A DNA stretch of 64,000 nt from Allodiplogaster sudhausi (GCA_945643635.1 CALZFC010000082.1:1071501-1135500); one strand, 5' to 3'. Counted from the stretch's first letter, positions 22,067 to 33,230 are shown. Translations and numbers: made by a program. The notes: generated by a model from the letters alone, not told the origin.

Positions 22067-23619
22067 CTAGGCAGATATGGAAGAATTCACAACAGTGGTG
22101 AAGGAGAGCTCCGCCTGGATGACCGCTTCTTTCTTTCGACGGCAACAGGCGAGCAGCGTGAGCTGGCGCGGAATGGATATCTGTGACAATGAGGAGGGTT
22201 TGTGACGATTTTTTAGGCACCGTACTTTTCATACCGGGTTGTTACGATTTTTTAGGCACCGTATTTTTCATACCGGGTTGTTGCGATTTTTTAGGCACCG
22301 TATTTTTCATACCGGGTTGGTGCGATTTTGTAGGCACCGTACATATTTTATAAATAAAGGCCGCTCTTGACGAAAGTGTAACTAACCAAGTAGTAGTATC
22401 TTAAAATGGAATGAACTGATGCGAGTAGATCCACGTTCATAAAACGCTATGTTAATTATTCAATGAACTGCTCCTTTAAAATGGAATGCACCTGATCACG
22501 TAGACACTTGACTAGGCTGATGACGACGATTGGATCGGTGATTTGGAAGATGATGGTAAATCGGACGAGGAGTGCGCCGCCATTGCCGAGGTCGATTCCT
22601 GTTTAAAATAATTTTACTTATAAAAAATATTTTATTAAACTATTACTCGTCATTATTAGATGGAATTTTCGTAAACATTTTTTCGTAAACTGTTGATTTA
22701 TTTAGTTAACTCAATTTTCGCCAAAAATTGTAAGCTTAACAAACCGGTGATCGGAGAGAGGAAAATCATCATAATCGGTAAGTAAGAGAACACGATGGGA
22801 ATTAGAGTCTGGAACAGAAGAAAATCGGATGACTTCTAAAAGTGGTAATGGAGAAATAAGGAGTTATTTTTTCATCAAATTAAAGTGCCACTTCTTTCGA
22901 TCTTTGTCGCTCATTTCGCATTCAATGTTAATATGTAATCTTCAAGATACGATAGGATAGCCAGGAATATTCTAGGAATCTTTTTTTTTCTAAAATATAA
23001 TAAACATCTATCGCGGTTTTAATTTTGTTGTAATTAATTTTTTGGATAACGTAGCCAAAACTCAATCTTGAATTCTCAGCCTTTTCCTGACACAAGAGCG
23101 AGAGAGCATGTGATTAAGAGAGAAGCGGCAGCAAAGGTGAGGTAAATTTAAATATGTATATTGCAAAGGTTGAGTTTCGTGCTCGTCTTATATGTATGTA
23201 CATGCCTGCATGATGAGCGCGAGGAAGAGCTGGCGGTGCAAGTCGCGAGTGCGCGCTGACATTGCGATCGTCTTGAAGGCACGACGGATGCGAGAGATGC
23301 AGAAGATGATCATCATGGCGGTAGCTGTGCGATAAGAAGGCACAATAATGGAGTGAGAGAGTGCGAGACAGCGATAAAAGTAACAACAGTGTGAGAGAGA
23401 GAGCGAGAAAAGCAGAGATAGACATAAATAATAGACAGAGAGAGAAGCTGGATAATACCAAGAGATAGAGAGAGAGTAGCAAGAGAGAAAATTAGAAAGA
23501 GAGTGAGAGAGAGAGAGAGAAAACAAGGAGAGAGAGCAAGAGATAGAGAAAATAAAAGACTGAGAGAAATGCTAGATACCAAGAGATGGAGATAGAGAGA
23601 GAAAGAGTATCAAGAGAGA

Positions 23620-23656
<37 letters not shown>

Positions 23657-24160
23657 AAAGCAAGAGACCGAGAAAGAAAGAATAAAAAAAACAGAGAGGA
23701 AGAGAGAGCAATTGAGTGAAGAAAGAGACAGAATGTACCAAGCACGAGCGACGTCCAAATCAAGCTCGCTTGGACATGAGGAACGTTCCAGTCGTAGCCA
23801 CCCTTATCATTCGGCATTAAAAGAAATCAAGAAATATTAAGAGCTCATATTGTCAGTGAATCACTAAATTAAGGAGCAAAAAACTCACGCTTGAATTCGC
23901 GCCTCTTTGCCTGACACAATGGAGAACGTGTTTTAGAGAGAATTTTTTTTACAATGGTCAGGAGGAAAATTCTAATCAATTATGGTTGAGTATCGTGCTC
24001 CTTTGAAAATGAATGATCAATAGAATTACGTACTAGGTAATCCGACTTGAACAACTCTTCAGAAATAATCACAAACTGGCCAGCAAAACGATAGCAAAGT
24101 ACCATTGTCGCTTAGGATCCAGTTCGTAGAGTGCGTAGAGTGGAAGTCGACCAAGCAACT
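22067..24160 (-). CDS. Str-type chemoreceptor GPCR, N-terminal part missing
   Basis: Minus-strand exons: about 24147-24060 (LLGRLPLYALYELDPKRQWY then a TM), 23805-23737 (NDKGGYDWNVPHVQASLIW, extracellular loop into TM5), 23330-23209 (TM5/loop, RIRRAFKTIAMSARTRDLHR, LFLALIMQ), 22825-22755 (TM6, TLIPIVFSYLPIMMIF), 22598-22480 (TM7, ITDPIVVISLVKCLRD) and a last exon of about 120 nt ending in TAG at 22067 (cytoplasmic tail with CCRRKKE). Phases at the last four junctions agree. The order of parts matches the Str receptor at 7978-10371, but it is quite diverged. Exons for TM1-TM3 were not found upstream, where GA/CT repeats begin. It is either 5'-truncated or carries very diverged first exons. A 39-bp tandem repeat sits in its last intron. 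Confidence 0.65.
22206..22345. repeat. 39-bp tandem repeat, about 3.5 copies
   Basis: Copies begin at 22206, 22245, 22284 and 22323 with CGATTTTTTAGGCACCGTA. Copies differ by one to three bases. Lies inside the last intron of the Str receptor. Confidence 0.95.
23340..23705. repeat. GA-rich microsatellite block in an intron
   Basis: About 365 bp of interrupted (GA)n between two exons of the minus-strand receptor; minus-strand Ser/Leu frames here are artefacts. Confidence 0.9.
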
Positions 24161-24199
24161 GCATGAAAGCATCCTTGTATTCATTTTGTTGTTTTGCTT

Positions 24200-24590
24200 A
24201 TTCAGTAACATTGAATTAGAAAAATTTTAATTAAAAAAATTAATAAATAAAAGTTTTAAAGGAAGACATATCGATTTTAGCTTGATTTTCACGTTATAAT
24301 AATTATTTTATTTTTTTATTATAATTTTTATAATTTTTTTTTTACGATTTTGCAGATTATCTCAAATTCGATAATTAAACAGCAAGAAACCTCAAGCTTT
24401 TGCAGCGAATTACAACATCTATCGGCCATGTTATGAATTGCGTGAACTAGCAATCGAGAGAGTGAGAGAACAGTTCTAAGAGTTCTCTTTTTTACTGACG
24501 CTTTTATTACTTTATATTGGTGATGCTATCATTGATATCAAATACATTGTGATAAAGCTATTGTTGTAATCTCATTCTTTCTCTTTCTCT
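24200..24590. other. No gene recognised
   Basis: Very AT-rich. No exon for the receptor N-terminus could be found here. Confidence 0.4.
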
Positions 24591-24702
24591 CTCCTGTTAT
24601 ACTCCCTTCAGTTATCTCATCTCTCTCTCTCTCCCGCTCTCTCTCTCCCGCTCTCTCTCTCCCTCTCGTTCTCTCTCTTCTCTCTCTCTCTCTCTCGTAA
24701 TC
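24590..24702. repeat. CT-rich microsatellite
   Basis: (CT)n with CCCG interruptions. Confidence 0.9.
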
Positions 24703-24964
24703 GACACGCTTCTCCTATTATGGCCTTGATAAGGAATCGCTCAAATTAGGCGAGCCAGAAGCTGCCAGTCATAGAATATTACGCTTGATAAGGTTTGTGA
24801 GACTTTTAGCCCCCCACCCCGGAAACATTATTTCTGCTCGTTCACCATACACTTTTTTTCTTAAAAAAACACACACACACACAAACTCTCGCAAGGAAAC
24901 AAACAGATGAGGAGAAGGAGGAGATAGAAACGGCTATCATATTTAACGTGATAAGCGATGGAGA

Positions 24965-25064
24965 TACAACTAGTCAGAGAGAGAGAGAGTGTGTGAGAGA
25001 GGTAGAGGGGGAGAGAAAGAGAGAGAGTGGGGTGAGAGAAAGAGAACGAGTAACAGAGTGGATG

Positions 25065-25102
<38 letters not shown>

Positions 25103-25221
25103 CAAAAAATGGAAAAAGAGCGATTCATTTCCTTGAGCTCTCGTGAAGTAAGCGAAGGCTAATTCATACGACTTTCATGCGATCAATAGAAAGTGTGAGA
25201 GAGATGAGAGAAAGTGAATGA

Positions 25222-25262
<41 letters not shown>

Positions 25263-25320
25263 AGAGATGGAAAAGAAAGAGGGAGAGAGATAAAGAAAAA
25301 GAGAGAGAGATAAAGATACG
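24965..25320. repeat. GA-rich microsatellite blocks
   Basis: Two (GA)n tracts (about 24975-25110 and 25195-25315) separated by about 85 bp of ordinary sequence. Confidence 0.9.
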
Positions 25321-25329
25321 AAATCATGA

Positions 25330-25680
25330 TCCACCTATCCGACAAAATAAAAAAACAAGTGCAAGTCACATCCGTGATTCTCCTCAAAAATGGCTTAAAT
25401 GTTCCAATCAGCGCGAATTAAATATCTCATTGCAGACACCTTGGACCATCTTGATTCTGTTTTCATTGAAAAGGAAACGAAATTCCTCATTAGCACAAAT
25501 ATTATCTCATTCAAAATGTAAGTTGGAAAGGAATAACATGACTTTGAACTTTTGGTATGGCACCATGCTCTAATCTTTGAGCTTTATTTTAACCCTCTAA
25601 AGATGGTCACTGTGCCCTCAATCATAGTGTGCTGGATGTTGGTAGGCGTATTAATGCATTAATAAGTAGGTGTTGATATA
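25330..25680. other. No gene recognised
   Basis: Ordinary AT-rich sequence between microsatellite blocks. Confidence 0.4.
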
Positions 25681-25694
25681 CATTTAGTAATCGT

Positions 25695-25985
25695 TTCTCT
25701 CCCTCTCTCTCTTTCTCTCACTGCCTCACTCGCGCGCTCTCTCTCTCACCCTCTTTCTCTCTGCTTCTCTCGTACTCTCTCAATCTCATATGAAAATTGC
25801 ATTGCCTGCTCATTGTCAGTCCATTTCACTCAATTTATCACGACGCTTTCCTTTCGCTTTCTTTCTAGGGTTTCGCTCTCCTTCCATTTCTTTCTCTCTC
25901 TCGCGCTTTCTCTCTCTCTCTCGATCTGCCTTTCTATCTCTATCTTTCTTTCGCTCTCTCCCCCCTCTCTCACTTTCTCTCTGCT
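25695..25985. repeat. CT-rich microsatellite blocks
   Basis: Interrupted (CT)n tracts. Both strands give long but compositionally trivial frames. Confidence 0.9.
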
Positions 25986-26273
25986 CTGCGGCAGTAGCTG
26001 GTTTGCTATGGGAGGGAAAGGAGGATGCTGCTCTATCCGCTATCACAAGTAAAAAAGGAAATGGAATAAGTAGGCGAGATTTTTTCCTTTGAAGAAAAGT
26101 GCAAGCAGATTCAAAAATTAAATAATATATTTATTAAATTTTTATTGCTATTTTAAAGCCCAAAAATTTAAAAATCAATTATAATATTTGTACTGACAAC
26201 AATTCATACGGACTCGTAAAAAGGTGGCGAAGAATTTTTGAATCTATAACTTTTTCCTCGCTTCCCTCCGTAC

Positions 26274-27048
26274 CAGGGATGTATCGGAATAAAAAATTTC
26301 ATAACGGAATTCGGAATTCGGAAGGCCCCCTTTCATAACGGAATTCGGAAATCGGAATTCGGAAGAGAAAAAAGGTCGGAATTCGGATCGCCAAGCATGA
26401 TAATTCCATTCTCCTCGCCAGTCTTGCTGCTCCGTTACGAACGGAGTCCGCTCTCACCTCTCTCCCTACGGCATCTCTCTGGGAAACGTCAGCTGCCATC
26501 AGCACCCGCCCAACAAGGCCGAAGAGTCAGACGAAATCATGACTTTTGGAGGGGTCTGTATCTCGGGCCCCAGGGGTCCTAGAGATCTAATCCTTTTGAT
26601 CGAGTTCCGTATTGTGCCTTGGCCCAAACCACTAACCGTTCTACTTTAGACGCGATAACTTTATCATTTCAGTTTATGTCAGCACTTTATATGTTGTGAA
26701 GTTTGGAAATTTATTTCAGTTTTTCCAAAATGCGCTTCCCACAAGGTCTCCTATTATGAAAGATCCGCAAAACATTTCATTGTAATTTCGCAAGACTCAA
26801 AACGAAAACTTCATTAACATTTGGTCAAACCATCGTCAGTTTTCTCAGGGCTGGCTTCAGTTTTCTTCTTAGATTAATACATAAAATGTGCACGGCTCAT
26901 GGTGAGCTACAAAATTCCGAAAAAATTCCGAAGAAATGGCTTTCATAACGGAATTCGGAATTCGGAAGGCTCCCTTTCATAACGGAATTCGGAAATCGGA
27001 ATTCGGAAGGGAAAAAAGGTTGGAATTCGGAATTCCGATACACCCCTG
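26274..27048. mobile_element. Non-autonomous hAT-like element with 8-bp target duplication
   Basis: 775 bp. The left end CAGGGATGTATCGGAAT is the inverted match of the right end (ATTCCGATACACCCCTG) with one difference, and the flanks carry the identical 8-bp duplication CTCCGTAC (26266-26273 and 27049-27056). CAGGG termini plus an 8-bp duplication are diagnostic of hAT. Both subterminal regions carry the same ~90-bp array of CGGAATTCGG repeats in direct orientation. The unique core (about 26400-26935) has no transposase-like frame, so it depends on a trans-acting hAT. Confidence 0.92.
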
Positions 27049-27207
27049 CTCCGTACTTCTTGACTTTATCTCTTTATTACCATGACTTATCTTATGTACA
27101 TAAGTCTATGACAAAGTAAAAGTAGAGCACGACAACTATTGCTAATGAATTTACTATGAAAGTGTGCAGTCTCTTTCTATCTAAACGCACCATTATCTTT
27201 CTTTATT

Positions 27208-27401
27208 CTACCACGCTCCCGGAGGCGTCTTTGCGCAGTGCGCGGTAAAGCCATCGGGCAGTGGTGCGCCGCCGAACAACGGCGTCCAGACTGCCATGAA
27301 ACAGGCGTAGAGGCTTGTGTCAAATATGTCGTTGATGAACTTGTTGGAAAAAGGGGCCACACATTCGAGTCGCTTCAAAGCTGACACCTTAAGGAAAAGC
27401 A
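27208..27401 (-). CDS. Candidate terminal exon, three-cysteine C-terminal segment
   Basis: A good acceptor (GGTTTTCAG) at 27402 precedes a 64-codon open segment running to TAG at 27208, with LECVAPFSNKFINDIFD and GFTAHCAKTPPGAW. It lies about 100 bp beyond the stop of the Thr-rich gene. Its entry phase equals that of that gene's exon 4, so it may be an alternative last exon. Otherwise it is a leftover of a separate gene; nothing upstream pairs with it better. Confidence 0.4.
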
Positions 27402-27500
27402 CTGAAAACCAGTAGCTTTTGAGTGCCTGCACTCATATGCACATGAATACGAGGATTCGACTAGAAAAAATTCACAGTAAAATTCATATAAACAGTGAGT

Positions 27501-28580
27501 CTATATCGACGTGCAGATCCCAGCATTCATTAACTCTACAGTGCACAGTTTCCCGACAGGAGGCACCACGCAACCTAGAGAGAGAAATGGCGTTGTTATC
27601 AAAGTTTTTTTGTTATTTTTTTTAGATATTAAAATTTTCAAACAAAATACTCTGAAATTACAAAAGTTATGACATTAATTGATCTCCGCCAACTTTTCTT
27701 GCAGAAGACCGTGGCGGTTGCGGCAGGGAAGACCTTAGTAACGTCACTCGTGTCCTCGTAAGTGACTCCGTCCGCCTTGCAACGAAGACTTTCATTCGAG
27801 ATGGTAATGCTCATGTCTTCCTGAAGAAGCATGAGCATGTCAATGTATTAATCATGTCTCAGCTTTATGTGTGTCTAACATAAAATTGCCTGGTATCAAA
27901 AAAATCTCGTTCGTAAAATAATTTAAAAGGATCCCTTTACTATGGGGGGGAGGCATCAACAAACCTGCGACTAGGAGGGGAATTAACAGATCTATAGCTA
28001 AGAAGGATGAGCAGACTTTTGAATGAACCATGCACCGAATCATTCTACAGTAGTACATTAGGACCGTTTTCAACGTGCGCCCTGCAATATTTGGCCCTTC
28101 TTCGGCTTAGAGAGCGTGTGAAATAGGAGGGTTGTCAGAGAAAAAAATGGTTCAAGCTAGTTTGAAGTATGTTTTATAGTAATATGAATAATAAAACCAA
28201 CGGCTCCGTTAAACGAATGTGGAAGAAGGGGGGGGGGGGAGGGGGGCGTATCAACCGACCTTCATAGCGATCATTTGGCTGCCCGCCGCACAAGTCGCAG
28301 TCGCACAGGTGGCTTGCGTTGTCACGAGCAGCTTATCATCGTTGCACGTGGACTCTTGAGGGCACTAAAGACATATTTAAAGCCATTTTTATTAACTTTA
28401 AAAAAAATTGCTTTAATTATGTCTAGTAAAGCAAAAGAAAAGCTCTAAACTTTTAAATCTTTTTTATTTTTATTTTATTTTTCGGCTTGTTACGCTATCC
28501 ATTCCAATTCGCCAGATCGCCTACTCTCTCCTTCTCTCTCTCTCTCCCTCTCTCTTGTCATCTCTCTTTCTCCTACGCTC

Positions 28581-28615
<35 letters not shown>

Positions 28616-29157
28616 ATCCCTCTTTCTCCTACTCTCTCCATCTCTCTCTCACTCTCTCTTGTTATCTCTCTTTCCCTACTCTCTCCCCCTCTCTCCCTCT
28701 CTCTTGTTATCTCTCTTTATCCTACTCTCTCCCTCTCGCTCGCTCTCTCTTATTACTCTCTTTCTCCTACTCTCTCCCTCAATCTCTCTGTCTTTCGCGG
28801 CTTCGACAAAGAATTACTACAATCTTCGGTTAAAGCGCGAGTGCTTGAACAAAAATAAAGAATGGGGTAAATTATAATAATAATAAATTACATAAACTAA
28901 TTTTGAAAAAAACTTGAAATAAAAATAAATTTCCACCAACCGTATCCGGCGCCATGTACTTTGGCGCGACGCAGTTCATACAGAGATTCGGCGCGGTGGT
29001 CGTCCTTGTTGTTGACGACATCGTGGTCGACGTCGTAGACGTCGTTGTGGAGTTCGTGGTTGAGGTAGTCGGGGGCTCCGTCGTCGTGGTGGTGAGTGCT
29101 GTTGTGGTGGTTGTCAGGGTCGGAGGTCCTGAACTCACAATCGGTGCTATGTTGTCT
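27501..29157 (-). CDS. Thr-rich secreted protein with nematode C6-like cysteine domain
   Basis: Four exons on the minus strand whose phases agree: about 29157-28941 (mucin-like Thr stretch of ~45 residues, then NLCMNCVAPKYMAPDT), 28364-28260 (CPQESTCNDDKLLVTTQATC then CATATCAAGSQ), 27820-27694 (NESLRCKADGVTYEDTSDVT, VFCKK) and 27574-27501 (VVPPVGKLCTVELMNAGIC, TAG). The Thr-rich linker likely carries O-glycans and joins an N-terminal part, not found here, to a cysteine domain. Layout and cysteine spacing resemble the nematode-specific C6/DUF281 domains of unknown function; that family call is from memory of the pattern. A signal peptide exon must lie upstream of 29157 and was not identified. 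Confidence 0.62.
28515..28800. repeat. CT-rich minisatellite in an intron
   Basis: Higher-order repeat of about 58 bp built from (CT)n plus a TCTTGTTATCTCTCTTT spacer, between exons 1 and 2 of the Thr-rich gene. Confidence 0.85.
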
Positions 29158-29239
29158 ACTAATGATCATTTTGAAATAAAGCTCAATGTATTATATTTAT
29201 TTATCCTATATGAAAATAATATTTCGATGTGATGGCACA

Positions 29240-30170
29240 AAATATAAAAGTGACGTTTGTTTTAAGCATTAAAAAAATGCGAAAAACGAAAGGAAATGCA
29301 AATATATAATAAATATACAAAAAACCCCAAGAAATTTGAGGCTCATTTTATGCCCAAGTGGACAGTTCAAAGTCGACATTTACATGAACAAAAATAGCTT
29401 GTTCGAATTACATAATAAGTTGGACAAAACGTACTAGTAACCAACTTGTCAAAACGGGGTCTGTGGGAACATGCAAGCATGGCCATGGGGCGCGAATGTC
29501 GCGAAGAGGCAGAGGAAGAAGACAGAGGAGAGCGACTTCGTCATCTTCCTGTTTCTCTATTTTCGCCCTTGCGCAGAGTGCAAACGCGTTCAGTGAAGCG
29601 AATTGACTTTTATACTGGCAAAAGTGCCGGAGGGGGCGGGAGAACAGATTGATTAAGGGGACGTCAATTTTCTCTCACCAAATGAAAGCATCTTATTTTT
29701 CTAGATAGAGAGAGAGAGAGAAGGAGAGCGAGATAGATGAAACCTCTGTAGCTCGAGTCCTCATCTTTCGGCGTAAATGAGAATAATAGAAAAGCAAATA
29801 GTCTCTGATATTCGTTCGACTAAATAAAATTCCTTGCAAATAATGTGTAAAAAATTAGTGCTCAAACTACCGTGAGCTGCCATTTGAGTAGTAAAGTCAT
29901 GGAAACGACGTTTCCAAACCATGAACATTTTTTAAAGAGTATCCTTTTAAACACTTAAAAGCTGTGTAAGAATGTGATGTCCTTTACCAGACTTTGGACG
30001 AGCTAAACTGAATTTGACCATAGTTTGCGCAGTAGGGAAAGGAGGAAAAAACAGAGGTTTCCGTGTTTCGCGCTTCCTCTTCCTCATTCATTGATTACAT
30101 GGAAATGCTGGTTTCGTATTTCTTCAAGTTGAAAGGACATATCGGCGAAGGAGCACATTTTCATCCTGAA
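29240..30170. other. No gene recognised
   Basis: Contains a short (GA)n tract (29705-29735) and no supportable gene. Confidence 0.4.
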
Positions 30171-30259
30171 ATTATCAATTTAGTGAAAGTATAAAGGAAT
30201 TTTTATTTACAATCTTTGAAATTTTATTTATATTTTATATTTGCCAAGACGTGCAGTGT

Positions 30260-30331
30260 GGCCGGATGGTCTAGGGATATGATTCTCGCTTCGGGTGAGA
30301 GAGGTCCCGGGTTCGAATCCCGGTTCGGCCC
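30260..30331 (+). tRNA. tRNA-Pro(CGG), unit 1
   Basis: Full 72-nt cloverleaf: 7-bp acceptor GGCCGGA/TTCGGCC, anticodon loop TTCGGGT (CGG, reads CCG), and T arm CCGGG-TTCGAAT-CCCGG. TTTTT just downstream can terminate Pol III. Relative to unit 5, the anticodon stem has a G30-A40 mismatch and the D loop has GGGATATG, so function is likely but weakened. Confidence 0.85.
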
Positions 30332-30605
30332 ATATTTTTCGATTTAGTCATACTATTTACCTTAACTGGTTACATTGTAACAGTCTCTGTGTTTCAACTC
30401 CTTTTCGGTATTCATTTTATATTTGTATACCACATGACATTGCATCCTTGTTTTATCACATCTCTAATGAGAGTCTACTAACCATGACTGTTGTTGCATG
30501 ATATTCAAAAAAAATATAAATAAAGAGATTAATGAATGTCAGTTATGATCGGAAAGCGAGAGCGCCGATTATAATTGACATGGATGAAATGGATGCAAAA
30601 TGGTA

Positions 30606-30677
30606 TTCCGATGCGGGGAATCGAACCCCGGCCTTGCATGTGAGAGACGCAAATCATAACCACTAGACTACATCGGA
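30606..30677 (-). tRNA. tRNA-Glu(CTC), unit 1
   Basis: 72-nt cloverleaf on the minus strand: acceptor TCCGATG/CATCGGA, anticodon stem TGCGT/ATGCA with one G-T pair, loop CTCTCAC (anticodon CTC, reads GAG), and T arm CGGGG-TTCGATT-CCCCG. TTTT lies downstream. Confidence 0.9.
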
Positions 30678-30921
30678 TACGACAGAAGAAATTTCCTCCC
30701 TTTCCTATAGAACGCTGCTTGCAAGTAATTAGCGCATCGCATGCAATGATGACTCTTTTCGAAGCAAGCGTTTTCCCCCTACATTTTATGAATATTGCTT
30801 GAGTATGGCAACGCGTTCGATTTTCATTTCTCCGTTTAGATTTAACAATTTAGTGAAGGTATAAATTAATTTTTATTTACGATCTTTGAAATTTATTTAT
30901 ATTTTATATTTGCCAAGACAT

Positions 30922-30991
30922 GCAGATGGTCTAGGGGTATGATTCTCGCTTCGGGTGCGAGAGGTCCCGGGTTCGAATCCCGGTTCGGCCC
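30922..30991 (+). pseudogene. tRNA-Pro pseudogene, unit 2, 5' acceptor strand deleted
   Basis: Identical to the intact Pro copy from the D arm on, but a 9-nt deletion removes the 5' half of the acceptor stem. It cannot form a mature tRNA. Confidence 0.85.
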
Positions 30992-31159
30992 ATATTTTTT
31001 CGATTTAGTCATACTATTTACCTTTACTGCTAACATCAGTCTCTGTGTTTCAACTTGTTTTCGGTATTCATTTTATATTTGTATACCGCATGACATTGCA
31101 TCCTTGTTTTATCGCATCTCTAATGAGAGTCTACTAAACATGACTGTTGTTGCATGATA

Positions 31160-32745
31160 CAGTTCTGGCCAAAAGGTTATCATATTTTGGTTTTTCCTGC
31201 ATAACTCTTTTCAAAGTAGACGAAAGTTTATGAAACTTTCAGGGTTTCTTCCTTATAATGACAGACTTTAATTAGCAGAATATTGGTTTAATTGATGCAC
31301 TATTGATTGAGAACAAAAATCAATAACTCAAATCACCTGATTGTGCATTTCGGAGTAATGGTCGAAATAATTTATTTCTTTGAAAATCGGGAAGTCTTTA
31401 TTGGAACTTTATGTTAGTTGCGTTGTGGAACATCCCGGCCATAACTTTTTGGTCTAATCTCGAATTATTCAAATGCTTTTACATGCTAGCTGTCTCCAGT
31501 GCGCTGTTAATACACTCGGCCAGAGATTCAGAAGGTGCAAGTGAATAAAATCGACCATTTACAACTGTGCGTATAGTAATAATGACCTTTATATATTCGC
31601 AGGTTATTATTGAACTTATTCAGATGGTTTGTTGAGCTGTGGAAATTAGATGCAATTTATTTGAGTGCATTTTGAACAGCGCGGCCAACTTTCGACCGTT
31701 GCTTAGAAGTGCTCAAAGTTGTGTTCTACGGGAGTTCAACTTTCAAAAACGCTTTTGCATCTGTCTAATGATATCTGATAGGCTTTTCAATATTCAGCAG
31801 CCTTATTTTATTCCTGGCTTCATGAGACTACAAGGAACTGTAGATCTTTTTAATGTAACCCTGTCATAGTGTAACGGTTTAGTATGTGAAAGCTGTCTGT
31901 TCTAGATCAATGACAACATTAAAATTTACTTTTTTGGGATTTGCTGAGCGCTCTTCTGCTCCGAATAAAGTTATTTTTGACTCGATCTTTATTTATTCGG
32001 GTTTAATTTCCTGCCTTGTAGGATACCATACTATTCTGTCCCTGGTGCACCTTCAAACGATCTACAGTTCCTTTTGGTCTCATGAAGATAGGAATGAAAT
32101 AGGGCTACTGAATATGGAAAAGCCTATCAGCTATCACTACATAGAGGCAAAAGCGTTTTTGGAAGGCGGACTCCTGCAGAACACCACTTTGAGCACTTCT
32201 GTGTAGCGCTCGAAAGTTGTCCGCGGTATTCAAAATGCACTCAAATAAAGTGCATATAATTTCCACAGCTCAACAATCTATCTGAATTAGTTCAATAATA
32301 ACCAGTGAATATATAAAAGTCATTATTACTATACGCATAGTGGTAAATGGTCGATTTTATTCACTTGCACCTTCTGAATGTTTGGCCAAGTGCATTAACC
32401 GCGCACTGGAGGCAGCTAGCATGTAAAAGCATTTGAATAATTCGCGATTAGACCAAAACGTTATGGCCAGGATGTTCCACAACGCAACTAACATAAAGTT
32501 CCAATAAAAACTTCCCGATTTTCAAAGAAATAAATTATTTCGACCATTAAGCCTAAATGCACAATCAGGTAATTTGAGTTATTGATTTTTGTTCTCAATC
32601 AATAGTGTATCAATTAAACCAATATTCTGTTAATTAAAGTCTGTCATTATAAGGAGGAAACACTGAAAGTTTCATAAACTTTCCTCTACTTTGAAAAAAG
32701 TTATGCAGGAAAAACCCAAATATGATAACCTTCTGGCCAGTACTG
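31160..32745. mobile_element. Near-palindromic Tc1/mariner-like foldback element
   Basis: 1,586 bp with TA on both sides (31158-31159, 32746-32747). The other array units have the uninterrupted site (GCATGATATTC), so the insertion is certain. Ends are CAGTTCTGGCC and the inverted GGCCAGTACTG. The inverted arms run about 695 bp each (31160-31855 and 32050-32745), leaving an unpaired core of only about 195 bp. No transposase was recognised in either arm or the core. It lies between the Pro and Glu genes of unit 2. Degraded relatives are at 18305-18653 and 54310-54490. Confidence 0.9.
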
Positions 32746-32838
32746 TATTCAAAAAGATATGTAAATAAAGAGATTACTGAATTTATTTATGTCAGTAATG
32801 ATCGGAAACCAAGAGTGTCGATCATAATTGACATGTTA

Positions 32839-32910
32839 TTCAGATGCGGGGAATCGAACCCCGGCCTTGCATGTGAGAGACGCAAATCATAACCAATAGA
32901 CTACATAGGA
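32839..32910 (-). pseudogene. tRNA-Glu pseudogene, unit 2
   Basis: Anticodon CTC and T arm are kept, but the acceptor stem has two mismatches (positions 3-70 and 4-69) and the D loop is altered. Confidence 0.75.
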
Positions 32911-33162
32911 TACGACAGATGAAATTTCCTCCCTTTCCTAAAGAAAGCTGCATGCAAGTAATTAGCGTATCGCATGCAATGATGATTCTTTTCGAACCAA
33001 GCGTTTTCCCCCTATATTTTATGAATATTACATGCGTATGGCAACGCGTTCGATTTTTACTTCTCCGTTTAGATGTAACAATTTAGTGAAAGTATAAAGG
33101 AATTTTTATTTACAATCTTTGAAATTTTATTTATATTTTATATTTGCCAAGACAACCTGCGT

Positions 33163-33230
33163 GGCCGGATGGTCTAGGGGATTCTCGCTTTTGGTGAGAG
33201 AGGTCCCGGGTTCGAATCCCGGTTCGGCCC
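33163..33230 (+). pseudogene. tRNA-Pro-like pseudogene, unit 3, anticodon now TTG
   Basis: The anticodon loop reads TTTTGGT in place of TTCGGGT, giving TTG (a Gln anticodon) on a Pro body. The D arm lacks four bases (TATG) and the anticodon stem has the same G-A mismatch as unit 1. Probably inactive. Confidence 0.8.

Noticed and set aside
22206..22345. CRISPR-like array
   Set aside because: The 39-bp units are contiguous with no variable spacers, and the genome is eukaryotic.
28954..29232. Val-rich plus-strand frame opposite the Thr-rich exon
   Set aside because: It is the antisense of the ACC/ACG codon run of the minus-strand secreted protein, which has cysteines, phased exons and donors.
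30295..30501. Repeated 68-93 codon frames over the tRNA array
   Set aside because: They read through tRNA-Pro genes and spacer and recur only because the DNA is tandemly repeated; indels differ between units without keeping frame.
31886..32206. 106-codon frame in the core of the foldback element as a Tc1 transposase
   Set aside because: A few residues vaguely recall a mariner-type strand, but most of the frame is one arm of the inverted repeat and no DDE motif can be identified.
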